IMG/VR virus record: IMGVR_UViG_3300025282_000167
Coordinates: 1-29,462 of that record
Strand: one strand, 5' to 3'
Source of the DNA: a virus
DNA: 29,462 nucleotides
In this document: piece by piece, positions 9,657 to 16,402 of the stretch
Numbering within the stretch: the stretch's first letter is position 1
Layout of the letters: the number at the start of each line of letters is the position of its first letter
Position numbers and translations under genes: made by a program
The notes under the pieces: generated by a model
Seen by the model: the letters and a program-made list of their open reading frames with translations, nothing else
Told to the model about the DNA's origin: nothing
Database searches by the model: none

Positions 9657-10124
9657 ATGAACATCAAAGTTTTTAGGATTAGAAAAGAGGCCAAACTGCC
9701 CACTAGAGCATATAATTCTGACGCGGGGATGGATTTGTATTATTGTCCAAACGGAGACAAAAAACTATATAATTGGACACAAAATTATCACATGCCGCCG
9801 CACTCTTCACGATTAATACCTACAGGAATAAAAGTAGAAGTACCTTATGGACACATGCTAGAGGTTAAAAATAAATCTGGGATTGCTTCTAAACGTCAAT
9901 TAATTGTTGGCGCCTGCGTAATAGATCCGGGATACAATGGCGAAGTATATATCAATCTGCACAATATTGGGCAGAAGACACAAGTAGTTAAACCCGGCGA
10001 CAAAATCGCGCAGGCCGTTTTGATTCCCATTGTGCACTGTGGAATTATGGAAGTGACCGAAGATAATTTGAACGAAGACACACTTCGAGGTACCGGCGCC
10101 TTCGGGTCCACGGGGAACAGATAA
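9657..10124 (+). CDS. dut: Deoxyuridine 5'-triphosphate nucleotidohydrolase (dUTPase)
   Basis: Hydrolyses dUTP to dUMP, keeping uracil out of DNA and feeding dTMP synthesis. All five trimeric dUTPase motifs are present: DAGMDLYY (22-29), KNKSGIA (71-77, where PRSGLA is usual), GACVIDPGYNGEV (85-97) with D90 and Y93, KPGDKIAQAVLIPI (112-125), and RGTGAFGSTG (144-153). The length of 155 residues is typical; an insertion near residues 32-45 is slightly unusual. AAGGAGGATAAG gives a strong SD. The gene follows dnaE immediately and ends in TAATG with the next small gene, fitting a nucleotide and replication operon. Confidence 0.95.
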   Translation: MNIKVFRIRKEAKLPTRAYNSDAGMDLYYCPNGDKKLYNWTQNYHMPPHSSRLIPTGIKVEVPYGHMLEVKNKSGIASKRQLIVGACVIDPGYNGEVYINLHNIGQKTQVVKPGDKIAQAVLIPIVHCGIMEVTEDNLNEDTLRGTGAFGSTGNR

Positions 10125-10219
10125 TGACCCCTTCTTGTTCCTGGTTGCAAACAAAAATATTCATAATTTCTAGCTTGATATTCATGCTTGTATATTACAT
10201 GATAGGAGACGAAAAATAA
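10124..10219 (+). CDS. Small single-pass membrane peptide
   Basis: A 31-residue open frame starting in the TAATG overlap with dut and ending one base before the next gene. Residues 11-27 (KIFIISSLIFMLVYYMI) form one hydrophobic segment long enough to span a membrane, followed by the charged tail GDEK. The SD of the next gene (ATAGGAGAC) lies inside its last codons, so translation of the two may be linked. Function unknown. It could be a holin or spanin accessory or an envelope-targeted effector, but nothing in the sequence decides this. Confidence 0.5.
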   Translation: MTPSCSWLQTKIFIISSLIFMLVYYMIGDEK

Positions 10220-10220
10220 T

Positions 10221-10505
10221 ATGTCATCGTTAAAAAGAAAATTATCTAGAAAAAAAGTAAGCAAGGCAAAAAAAGAAGCTGAAAAAGAAATGGCAGCTAA
10301 AGTTGCATTATTTGGAAAACTTCCTGATAAATGCTTGACTTGCAGCGAATTATTTGATAAAACTAATAAAGAAATGGTTACGACGTGGAGCGTTGTCGTA
10401 CGTCAAAAAGAAGATATAGTGCGGTTGTATTGTCCAACCTGTTGGAAAAAGGCTCTTCAAATCATTGAAGACTTTAAAGAGCATCTTAAGGAAAAAAATG
10501 AATGA
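10221..10505 (+). CDS. Small zinc-ribbon-like protein
   Basis: A 94-residue protein with a very basic, helical N-terminus (residues 1-28, many Lys), followed by two cysteine pairs: CLTC at 38-41 and CPTC at 71-74. The spacing fits a four-cysteine zinc ribbon. Between them lies a beta-rich stretch (VTTWSVVVRQKEDIVRLY). This architecture is common in small phage proteins that bind nucleic acid or RNA polymerase, but no specific role can be read. The last eight bases overlap the DUF3310 gene. Confidence 0.7.
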   Translation: MSSLKRKLSRKKVSKAKKEAEKEMAAKVALFGKLPDKCLTCSELFDKTNKEMVTTWSVVVRQKEDIVRLYCPTCWKKALQIIEDFKEHLKEKNE

Positions 10506-10728
10506 TGATAACATAAACCACCCGAAACATTATAATATTAATTGGCAAGGTGAAAAAGCAATAGAAACGTATGATTATATTAATTCATGGAGAATGGGAT
10601 ACGCCGAGGGAAATATCATTAAATATGTTTCTAGACACAAATATAAAGGCAAAGCTTTGCAAGATTTAAAAAAAGCACGTTGGTACATTGATAAACTTAT
10701 TGAAGAATTAGAAAATGAAAATCGGTGA
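10498..10728 (+). CDS. DUF3310 family protein
   Basis: A 76-residue protein matching the DUF3310 pattern of phages. The N-terminal INHPKHYN (6-13) is followed by IETYDYI and then GNIIKYVSRHKYKGKALQDL and KKARWYIDKLIEEL. These match the family consensus of an HPxHY motif, a GxxIKYxxRxxxKG core and a KAxWYLxxL helix. Some phage annotations call the family SaV-like or associate it with nucleotide kinases, but no activity is proven here. The ATG at 10498 starts exactly at the conserved N-terminus. The gene ends in a 14-base overlap with a tiny MKIGDK frame. Confidence 0.85.
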   Translation: MNDDNINHPKHYNINWQGEKAIETYDYINSWRMGYAEGNIIKYVSRHKYKGKALQDLKKARWYIDKLIEELENENR

Positions 10729-10735
10729 TAAATGA
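10715..10735 (+). pseudogene. Relic start of a VGDLV-family gene (MKIGDK)
   Basis: A six-codon frame, MKIGDK then TGA, overlaps the DUF3310 gene by 14 bases in the same phase as the intact VGDLV-family junctions (ATG AAA ATC GGT GA). Its stop overlaps the ATG of the next gene as ATGA. It looks like a cassette gene reduced to its N-terminal joint, or a coupling leader that carries ribosomes into the next gene. Both readings are inference. Confidence 0.45.
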
Positions 10736-10941
10736 GCGTTATATTGCGACACATGAAATTTCCTTTTATGATTATATATAAAGACCCCCAAAAGAATTGG
10801 GATAATATCGTGAAGGATCACCTTATTGAAGAAATAAAAAATGATGGGTTTGATAACTTTACAGTGCTAGACTGGAAAAAAGCTACTTCCTTTTTGGGAA
10901 TTTCCACCCCCAAAAAGAAAAAAAGAGGAAAGAAGATATGA
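10732..10941 (+). CDS. Hypothetical basic protein, 69 residues
   Basis: Function unknown. The protein is compact, with an aromatic and hydrophobic first half (HMKFPFMIIYKDPQKNWDNI) and a very basic C-terminus (PKKKKRGKKI). The basic tail suggests nucleic acid contact, but no domain is recognised. The ATG overlaps the stop of the six-codon relic (ATGA), and there is no clear SD, so translation probably depends on reinitiation. A seven-codon frame (MMGRDNQ, 10938-10961) bridges from its end to the next gene by a further four-base overlap. Confidence 0.6.
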   Translation: MSVILRHMKFPFMIIYKDPQKNWDNIVKDHLIEEIKNDGFDNFTVLDWKKATSFLGISTPKKKKRGKKI

Positions 10942-10957
10942 TGGGCCGCGACAATCA

Positions 10958-11140
10958 ATGAAAATCGGTGATTTGATAAAACATAAGAAAGTTGGAAGGA
11001 CCGGCATGATAGTGGACATTTTTACGTTTGATCACCGGTGGGAAAAATATGCAAAAGTTTTATTTTCAGGTGAGTTGACTACATCAACAGCACCCCTTAA
11101 AATATTAAAAGAGAATTGGGAGGTTATTAGTGAGATTTAA
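10958..11140 (+). CDS. VGDLV-family small protein (SH3/KOW-like)
   Basis: A 60-residue member of the family that dominates the right end of the window. The N-terminus MKIGDLIKHKK is followed by the turn GRTGMIVDIF, a strand EKYAKVLFSGE and the C-terminal motif WEVISEI. The pattern KxGDLV, GxxGIVV, then a V-x-W/F strand suggests a small beta barrel of the SH3 or KOW type, which commonly binds RNA, DNA or protein. GGGAGG inside the WEV codons is the SD for the next gene, which starts at GTG 11130 and overlaps by 11 bases. The function is unknown. Confidence 0.7.
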   Translation: MKIGDLIKHKKVGRTGMIVDIFTFDHRWEKYAKVLFSGELTTSTAPLKILKENWEVISEI

Positions 11141-12176
11141 AGAAGTTTTAACATACGACGATGTGTTATTGGTGCCTCAATACTCAGATATTGAAAGCAG
11201 GAGAGAAGTTGATATTGGAAATGAACTACACGAAAAAATATATTTAGAGTTGCCAATCATTTCTTCCCCCATGGACACAGTTACAGAATCAACCATGGCT
11301 TTGGCCATGAACGATGCAGGTGGCCTAGGAATAATTCATCGATATAATTCAATTGAAGAACAGGTAGGACAAGTAAAAAAAATAAAGAAAACACTAGGTG
11401 GCTGGGCAAGTGAGAAATCCTTTTTCTTGGCTGCAGCAGTTGGAATGACTGGTGATTATCGCGAACGAGCATCGGAATTAATTTCTTACGGCGCAAAAGT
11501 AATTTGCATTGATGTTGCACATGGACACCATATATTAATGAAAAAGGCAATACAAACTTTAAAAAAAGATTATGAAAAAGATATTCATATTATGGCTGGC
11601 AACATAGCAACGCTACAGGGATTTAATGATTTGGCAGATTGGGGGGCCGATAGCATACGTTGCAACATCGGCGGCGGCTCAATCTGTTCTACCAGGGTTC
11701 AAACTGGCCACGGTATTCCTGGTTTACAAACTATTCTTGAGTGTTCGAGGTCAGACCGCAACGCGAAAATCATTGCCGATGGCGGCATCCGTTTTTCTGG
11801 TGATATTGTTAAAGCAATTGCAGCAGGAGCCGATTTCGTAATGCTTGGTTCGTTGTTGGCAGGAACAGATGAATCTCCTGGAAATACAATTGTTAGCAAA
11901 TTAAGTATAAAAAGAAAAGTTTATAGAGGAATGGCTAGCAAAGAAGCACAATTTGATTGGAAAGGAGAACACTCTTCAAATGAGGGCATATCCACAACGG
12001 TTCCATACAGAGGCCGAGTTAAAAATGTCTTAAAGGATCTTAGAGATGGAATTGTTTCTGGATTTTCTTATTCCGGAGCACGGACGATCGAAGAATTGCA
12101 GGCAACTGCTAAGTTCATTAGGCAAACGAATGCGGGCCTGGATGAAGGCAAAACTCATATATTGAGGCGGCATTAA
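11130..12176 (+). CDS. IMP dehydrogenase / GMP reductase family enzyme
   Basis: A TIM-barrel purine enzyme of 348 residues without the CBS pair normally inserted in bacterial IMPDH (the chain runs straight from [10 protein letters not shown] to [10 protein letters not shown]). [14 protein letters not shown] (8-21) and SSPMDTVTE are family signatures. GGGSICSTR (181-189) carries the catalytic cysteine C186. [20 protein letters not shown] is the phosphate-binding region. The length and the absent IMPDH flap Arg-Tyr pair fit GMP reductase somewhat better, so the reaction (IMP to XMP, or GMP to IMP) is open. It starts at GTG 11130, chosen because GGGAGG precedes it and the family N-terminus begins there. 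It would rebalance guanine nucleotides during infection. Confidence 0.88.
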   Translation: MRFKEVLTYDDVLLVPQYSDIESRREVDIGNELHEKIYLELPIISSPMDTVTESTMALAMNDAGGLGIIHRYNSIEEQVGQVKKIKKTLGGWASEKSFFLAAAVGMTGDYRERASELISYGAKVICIDVAHGHHILMKKAIQTLKKDYEKDIHIMAGNIATLQGFNDLADWGADSIRCNIGGGSICSTRVQTGHGIPGLQTILECSRSDRNAKIIADGGIRFSGDIVKAIAAGADFVMLGSLLAGTDESPGNTIVSKLSIKRKVYRGMASKEAQFDWKGEHSSNEGISTTVPYRGRVKNVLKDLRDGIVSGFSYSGARTIEELQATAKFIRQTNAGLDEGKTHILRRH

Positions 12177-12499
12177 TGCCAGAATATGGAAATATAACAA
12201 AACAAATTTGTTTTGACAGCTTAGATAAAACTCATGCAGATTTAAAAATACGTTTGCACTATGATGATATTAAAATAAAAGAATTTTTTAATAAAATTGT
12301 AACTGGATACTTAGAAAAAAATGAATACATTATGAATTTTATTGAAGAACTCAAAGAAAAAAAGCAATTATCACAAAAGAAGCGAAATAAAATTAATCGC
12401 TCAAGCGCAAAGGCAAAAGAGACCGAAAGAAAATTTGCGCTAGATAAATCTGAGATCGAAAATATATTTGATATAATAGAAAAGGAGCAAGGTGTATGA
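12176..12499 (+). CDS. Hypothetical helical protein, 107 residues
   Basis: Function unknown. The ATG overlaps the last base of the IMPDH/GMPR stop (TAATG). The first 30 residues contain FDSLDKTHADLKIRLHYDDI, then a helix (EFFNKIVTGYLEKNEYIMNF) and a strongly charged helical tail rich in Lys and Glu. The shape resembles small DNA-binding ribbon-helix-helix or coiled-coil proteins, but no motif is firm. It ends in an ATGA overlap with the sigma-like gene, whose SD (GGAG) lies in its last codons. Confidence 0.65.
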   Translation: MPEYGNITKQICFDSLDKTHADLKIRLHYDDIKIKEFFNKIVTGYLEKNEYIMNFIEELKEKKQLSQKKRNKINRSSAKAKETERKFALDKSEIENIFDIIEKEQGV

Positions 12500-12735
12500 A
12501 TAAGTGTGCTATGGAGTGTATTATGAACAACAATCAGTGCAGCGAGGAGGGTTGTCGCATGTGGATTGAATATAAAGAAGACTTAAATTGTACTTTGATA
12601 GCGGTGCACAACAACAAAGGCTCCATGAGTTTAGAGGAAGTTTCTAAAAGGTTTGGCTTAAGCATTGTGAGAATTAAACAGATACAAGATAAAGCTTTAC
12701 AAAAATTAAGAAAAAATAATCCGTTATTGAAATGA
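12496..12735 (+). CDS. Sigma-region-4-like small protein
   Basis: A 79-residue protein in two parts. Residues 4-32 contain five cysteines (C4, C8, C15, C20, C32), including CSEEGCRMWIEYKEDLNC, which could bind a metal. Residues 43-72 (SMSLEEVSKRFGLSIVRIKQ then KALQKLRK) match the helix-turn-helix of sigma70 region 4, which reads -35 elements. There is no region 2, so it cannot be a full sigma factor. It may contact RNA polymerase or DNA as a transcription modulator of later phage genes. GGAGCAAGGTGT precedes the ATG. The role is inferred from the HTH only. Confidence 0.75.
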   Translation: MNKCAMECIMNNNQCSEEGCRMWIEYKEDLNCTLIAVHNNKGSMSLEEVSKRFGLSIVRIKQIQDKALQKLRKNNPLLK

Positions 12736-12781
12736 AATACTATTTAATAATGTAGAAACGCCTATTTTAAGGAGAGGTATA

Positions 12782-13378
12782 ATGAGTGATAACAAAAAGC
12801 AACTTTTAAATGAATCAACAGTGCGTCGTTTTATGGGTTTGGCAGGCATTGGTGCACTGTCCAATAACTTTGTTGATGAAAAACGACTTACCGAGGAAAC
12901 GATAGAGATACCCGATGTCCCCGATGTCGAGGACGCTACAGATGTTGAGCCCGTCATGACCGAGCAAGAAGAAGATGAGATGCCGCCGATGCCAGGCGAA
13001 ATGGCGGAACCCGGCCTTGAAGATGAAATGCCTTTGCCAGATGAAGAAATGGAAATGGAAGAAGAAGGGGAAGTGGAAGACGTTGATCTCTCCATGGAAG
13101 AGGCTGAAGTACTTATTTCTCTCGGTAGAAAACTAGAAGGCGAGTTAGAGGGCGAAGAAGCTGAACTAGAAGGAGAAGAACTGATGCCCCCAGAAGCCGA
13201 AGCTGCCGAAGCGGGATTGCCACCTAGTCCTGAAACTGCCATGGCCGAAGCTCTTATCAAAAAACTTACCTCGCGAGTTTCTAATCGAATAAAAAAAGAA
13301 TATGTTGTCAACGAGGTAATGAAACGAGTTGCTGGTCGCCTTAAAGGGGCAACAAGTGCAAAAAGAAGAAAGAAATAA
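12782..13378 (+). CDS. Acidic low-complexity protein, scaffold-like
   Basis: A 198-residue protein with three zones. The N-terminus has the hydrophobic segment ESTVRRFMGLAGIGALSNNF (about 11-30), a motif I associate with uncultured marine phage proteins. Residues 38-150 are extremely acidic and rich in Glu, Pro and Met (EEDEMPPMPGEMAEP and similar). The C-terminal 50 residues are basic and helical (KKLTSRVSNRIKKEY...KRRKK). Acidic cores with basic tails occur in phage scaffold or prohead core proteins, but no capsid genes are in view. TTAAGGAGAGG is a strong SD. The Ser-rich frame on the opposite strand is its mirror, not a gene. Confidence 0.7.
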   Translation: MSDNKKQLLNESTVRRFMGLAGIGALSNNFVDEKRLTEETIEIPDVPDVEDATDVEPVMTEQEEDEMPPMPGEMAEPGLEDEMPLPDEEMEMEEEGEVEDVDLSMEEAEVLISLGRKLEGELEGEEAELEGEELMPPEAEAAEAGLPPSPETAMAEALIKKLTSRVSNRIKKEYVVNEVMKRVAGRLKGATSAKRRKK

Positions 13379-13517
13379 AAAAAGTTTTAAGTTTAAACTT
13401 CTTAACGTACAACCAACTCGGCCATTGTCGCAATGGGCATGTCCACTACAAGAAAATCAAGAAAAAATAGTTGACAAAGTAACAGATATTCTGATAAAAT
13501 ATTTATCAGATAGATGA
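13356..13517 (+). CDS. Hypothetical small protein, 53 residues
   Basis: Starts at GTG 13356 inside the last codons of the acidic protein, preceded by AAAGGGGC as SD; an earlier in-frame TTG has no SD. It contains a basic N-terminus (QKEERNKKSFKFKLLNVQ), the segment PLSQWACPLQENQEKIV and a short helix to the end. No domain is recognised. A promoter-like sequence and an inverted repeat lie within its last 50 bases, so this gene may end under the control region of the next one. Confidence 0.5.
   Translation: MQKEERNKKSFKFKLLNVQPTRPLSQWACPLQENQEKIVDKVTDILIKYLSDR
13471..13509 (+). promoter_or_regulatory. Candidate promoter with an overlapping palindrome
   Basis: TTGACA (13471-13476) is followed after 16 bases by GATAAA (13493-13498). 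CTGATAAA (13491-13498) and TTTATCAG (13502-13509) form an 8-base inverted repeat with a 3-base spacer over the -10. This could be an operator or an RNA hairpin at the start of the transcript. The gene at 13540 lies just downstream. Confidence 0.45.
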
Positions 13518-13539
13518 TAAAACAACAATAGGAGTTTTC

Positions 13540-13905
13540 ATGGCTGAATTATTATGGTTTCTAGGCGGCGCTCTGGTCTATCAAATGTTGATTAAAGTGC
13601 TTAGAATTTCTCAACTCTATGTGCTTTTTCAAGAAATCCACGCACACACATTGCTGATGCTCGACAGCGCTTCTCAAGATTTGGAAACCGCAGTGCAATT
13701 AAAAATGGAAACATTAGAAGCTTCTGCTGTTGAACAAGACCAAGTTAAATTAATTAACCATGCAGATAAACAAGCTGTCGAAACTTGGCGCACCACAACA
13801 GTTATTAAAATACAACAATTTGTTCCAAACGTTTTTAAATCTGCAATTAAATATGATAATTGGAATGAAATGAAAAAGTATCTTCGTGATATACTTAAAT
13901 CATGA
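13540..13905 (+). CDS. Membrane-anchored hypothetical protein
   Basis: A 121-residue protein. The N-terminus MAELLWFLGGALVYQMLIKV is hydrophobic with a GG turn, long enough for one membrane segment. The rest is helical, with a tryptophan-containing stretch (AVETWRTTTVIKIQQFVPNV) and a charged C-terminus. This layout recurs in phage hypotheticals, but no role is known to me. AATAGGAGTTTTC gives a clear SD, and the upstream promoter candidate fits. The stop overlaps the next start as ATGA, so the two are coupled. Confidence 0.65.
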   Translation: MAELLWFLGGALVYQMLIKVLRISQLYVLFQEIHAHTLLMLDSASQDLETAVQLKMETLEASAVEQDQVKLINHADKQAVETWRTTTVIKIQQFVPNVFKSAIKYDNWNEMKKYLRDILKS

Positions 13906-14183
13906 AGGAAAGTAACAAAGCGATCTTAGATTGGTTAAAAGATGAAGGCGCCATATCTATAGACGACAATCTAATCATAGCAGAAAAAGCATTTTTTGTA
14001 AATTCAGTTGTCAAATGGTCCAAGGAACAAGTCGAAGGAGGAACGATGAAAAAACCACAGATTGACAACTGCATGTTTATTTTAAGAAGATTTTTAAAAG
14101 GAAAGCTTGACCTTTGCTGGGATAATGGTATAATTAAAGTACAGGAAATCTCTTCCAAAAGGAGCAAAAAATGCAAGCAATAG
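13902..14183 (+). CDS. Hypothetical protein, 93 residues
   Basis: Function unknown. It starts in an ATGA overlap. The sequence is mixed, with a helical N-terminus (SNKAILDWLKDEGAISIDD), a middle rich in Val and Lys (FFVNSVVKWSKEQVEGG) and a basic C-terminus ending in SSKRSKKCKQ. No cysteine cluster or membrane segment is seen. AAAAGGAGC, the SD of the next gene, is embedded in its last codons, and the two genes overlap by 13 bases. Confidence 0.6.
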   Translation: MKESNKAILDWLKDEGAISIDDNLIIAEKAFFVNSVVKWSKEQVEGGTMKKPQIDNCMFILRRFLKGKLDLCWDNGIIKVQEISSKRSKKCKQ

Positions 14184-14497
14184 CATGGCGAGTACAAACC
14201 GAAGATAAAGAAAAATTTAGTTATCGACTTCAAATCGATGGCATCAGGGGAATTCGGGCACAGAATCGAATCCTAAAAATCGTAGAACAATGGAATCCTT
14301 CGGGCGAAGGGTATTGTCCTAGAAACAATGAAGCTATACTATTTTTTACACGGACTTTTGAAACGGTTCAATCTTGGATAAAGTGGGCAAAACAATATCC
14401 TTATGAGCTTATAGAGATAAAAAAAGATGGTACACCAAAGCCCATTAAATTAGGTGCAGCGGCGCGCAAGCGGAAAAAAGGCACAAAAAGATCTTAA
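14171..14497 (+). CDS. Hypothetical basic protein, 108 residues
   Basis: Function unknown. It starts at ATG 14171 with AAAAGGAGC just upstream. The body is alpha/beta (YRLQIDGIRGIRAQNRILKI, later FFTRTFETVQSWIKWAKQY), and the last 25 residues are strongly basic (AAARKRKKGTKRS), suggesting contact with nucleic acid or a negatively charged virion component. No catalytic motif is visible. It belongs to a run of small genes between the acidic protein and the nuclease-like protein. Confidence 0.6.
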   Translation: MQAIAWRVQTEDKEKFSYRLQIDGIRGIRAQNRILKIVEQWNPSGEGYCPRNNEAILFFTRTFETVQSWIKWAKQYPYELIEIKKDGTPKPIKLGAAARKRKKGTKRS

Positions 14498-14509
14498 AAG
14501 GATTTTAAA

Positions 14510-14731
14510 ATGTTCAATTGGCTTTTGACCATAATTAATAAACGTTTATCGAAAAAATATGGTTGGCAGCCGATATGGTTTTTAAGAAAAAGATTTGATA
14601 AAGTTTTAATTAAAAGAATTAAAGCATTTCAAAGAAAGAACAAACTATTTCCAAGCGGGATTTGTGGGAAAAAAACATATCGCCTTGTCTTATTAAAAGT
14701 CTTGCTGGGTATTAAACAAAGAAAACACTAA
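14510..14731 (+). CDS. Small peptidoglycan-binding-like protein
   Basis: A 73-residue, very basic protein. Residues 28-58 (FDKVLIKRIKAFQRKNKLFP then SGICGKKTYRLVL) follow the peptidoglycan-binding type 1 pattern (helix with AxxxFQxxxGL, then DGxxGxxTxxxL). The usual Asp of DG is replaced by Ser. It stands alone, without a catalytic domain or signal peptide, unlike the endolysin at 3697. It could be a detached wall-binding module or a virion component. AAAAGGATTTTAAA serves as SD. Confidence 0.55.
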   Translation: MFNWLLTIINKRLSKKYGWQPIWFLRKRFDKVLIKRIKAFQRKNKLFPSGICGKKTYRLVLLKVLLGIKQRKH

Positions 14732-14738
14732 TTATGAC

Positions 14739-16352
14739 ATGGTAGATATAAACAAATTAATTTCAAAGCATTATGTGAATTCAAGCACTTTTCTAAAAAT
14801 GATTCAAGAGCAACTTCATGATACAAGGGAGCGTTTGTTTGAAAAAGCTGCTCCACCCGAAACAGAAGTTGAGGAAGAAATAGGGCGTGATATTGTTTTA
14901 AAATTTACGCGATTGAGGCTTTCAGAAAAGATGTGGGGCAAAGAAGGTACAGAAGATCGAGCTATTATAGAAAACATAATGTCTAAAATTATAGCTAAAG
15001 GTGACACTTTAAAAGATAAAATACGCATTCTTAGCAATTTTATTGATAGCCCCCCACAAACAAATGATATATCTGAAATTTTAAGTCACATTGTTTTCCT
15101 TGACACACTGACCAATATCATGGTCCACTTTAATGCATCTGCTGCTGGTTTTACTTTTGAAGGTTTTTTGGCTGCTTTGTTGGGAGGTAGACAAATCGGT
15201 GTTGCTGAAGGTGCTGGAGTCCAAGACCTTATCAATAATGATAAAATGCCAATTAGTTTGAAACTTCTTACGGGCGAAGGTGGAGAAGGCAAGGCTTCTG
15301 TTGAGGGTAGCTTTAGAGATTTGTGTGATCATTTCATTGATCCAGGCGGGCTTAGACAAGATCCAGAAAGCGGACATTATCTTGGGGGAACTGCTGGTGC
15401 AGACGGTCATATGACTTATGTGGTGGCCTTAAAATCATTCAGGGAGAAAGAAGTTCAACAAGCCCTAGAGGGTGAAGAAGCTCAAATAATAAACTTTTAT
15501 CAATTTGATTTTAATGCTTATAATTTCTTGGATTCAATGCGATCCAATCCAAATAACATGAAATTGCTTTTACTACCAGAAGATTTAGCTAATGACCCTC
15601 GAAATGATGCCCCAACGACCGAGGTAGAAGCTGGAGAGCAAGATTTATTGAATCTCATTAATGCTGACGATTATGATGCGTTAAAAGCCCCAGATAAACA
15701 GAAACTTATGATTCTTATTAACAAATATGATGCTGACACTGTGACGGATCTTTTTTCAAAAATGGACTTTGAAATTGATCCTAAAAACACAAAGTACAAA
15801 ACTTTAGTTTGGAAAGATACAAGAAAAGGATTTGATAGACCAAGAACAGACGCAAAGAAACAATTACCATGGGAACCACAAAAAGGTTCTGAAAAGTTAA
15901 AAGCTGTTGGCCCTATAAAACATGACACATATTTGGACGTTGCAACTTCTATTGGAATGTTAGAACAAGCATTGGCAGAAAGCCCAGAGAAATTTTGGGG
16001 TTACATTGCACGAACATTAGGCTATGTTCAAGGTGCTAGCGGTGTAACACAGTTTCATATAGCCCGAGCGTATTATTCTAGAAAAAGCTATGATACACAC
16101 GGTATGGGCTGGATTGGTGGAATTCCTATTGGTCGAGCAGCAGTTAACACACTGGCTCAAGCATATGTTGATGTACTTAATCAAGAAATCTTTGATTTAT
16201 TTGAAAAAGTTGAAACTTTAACTAATCAAATTAATGGATATTTTGTTGGCGGAGACAAGACACAAGGTCTTGCAGCCGCTGGAACTGCTAATGAAATTGA
16301 AACAGGTACACGAGAGTACGTTGAAAAAGCTGAAGAAATTGAAAATCCCTAG
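14739..16352 (+). CDS. Putative PD-(D/E)XK nuclease-like phage protein
   Basis: A 537-residue protein. Residues 138-180 carry FTFEGFLAALLGG, VQDLINND and PISLKLL. E141 in a helix, D163 and K175 after a strand fit the restriction-endonuclease-like fold, with S173 where the second acidic residue of (D/E)XK normally stands. A long alpha/beta region follows (GSFRDLCDHF, YVVALKSF, then a helical C-terminal half). The family recurs in marine phage sequences, usually unannotated, so a virion or packaging role is equally possible. I see no convincing SD before ATG 14739. The gene ends about 50 bases before groEL. The nuclease call is fold-level and untested. Confidence 0.5.
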   Translation: MVDINKLISKHYVNSSTFLKMIQEQLHDTRERLFEKAAPPETEVEEEIGRDIVLKFTRLRLSEKMWGKEGTEDRAIIENIMSKIIAKGDTLKDKIRILSNFIDSPPQTNDISEILSHIVFLDTLTNIMVHFNASAAGFTFEGFLAALLGGRQIGVAEGAGVQDLINNDKMPISLKLLTGEGGEGKASVEGSFRDLCDHFIDPGGLRQDPESGHYLGGTAGADGHMTYVVALKSFREKEVQQALEGEEAQIINFYQFDFNAYNFLDSMRSNPNNMKLLLLPEDLANDPRNDAPTTEVEAGEQDLLNLINADDYDALKAPDKQKLMILINKYDADTVTDLFSKMDFEIDPKNTKYKTLVWKDTRKGFDRPRTDAKKQLPWEPQKGSEKLKAVGPIKHDTYLDVATSIGMLEQALAESPEKFWGYIARTLGYVQGASGVTQFHIARAYYSRKSYDTHGMGWIGGIPIGRAAVNTLAQAYVDVLNQEIFDLFEKVETLTNQINGYFVGGDKTQGLAAAGTANEIETGTREYVEKAEEIENP

Positions 16353-16380
16353 TTAAAATATTAAATTTAAATGTTATAAT
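16353..16380 (+). promoter_or_regulatory. Candidate extended -10 promoter of groEL
   Basis: TTAAAA (16353-16358), 16 bases, then TATAAT (16375-16380) with TGT immediately before it (extended -10). It lies in the only real gap before groEL and resembles the candidate at 2356 upstream of the GroES-like gene. AAAGAGG at 16390-16396 is the SD for GTG 16403. Confidence 0.55.
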
Positions 16381-16402
16381 ATAATCAAACAAAGAGGTTA
16401 AT

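Noticed and set aside
12724-13311. A 195-codon Ser-rich frame on the minus strand
   Set aside because: It mirrors the acidic Glu-rich gene on the + strand; GAA/GAG codons read backwards give Ser and Phe-type codons. It has no SD and conflicts with a well-supported gene.
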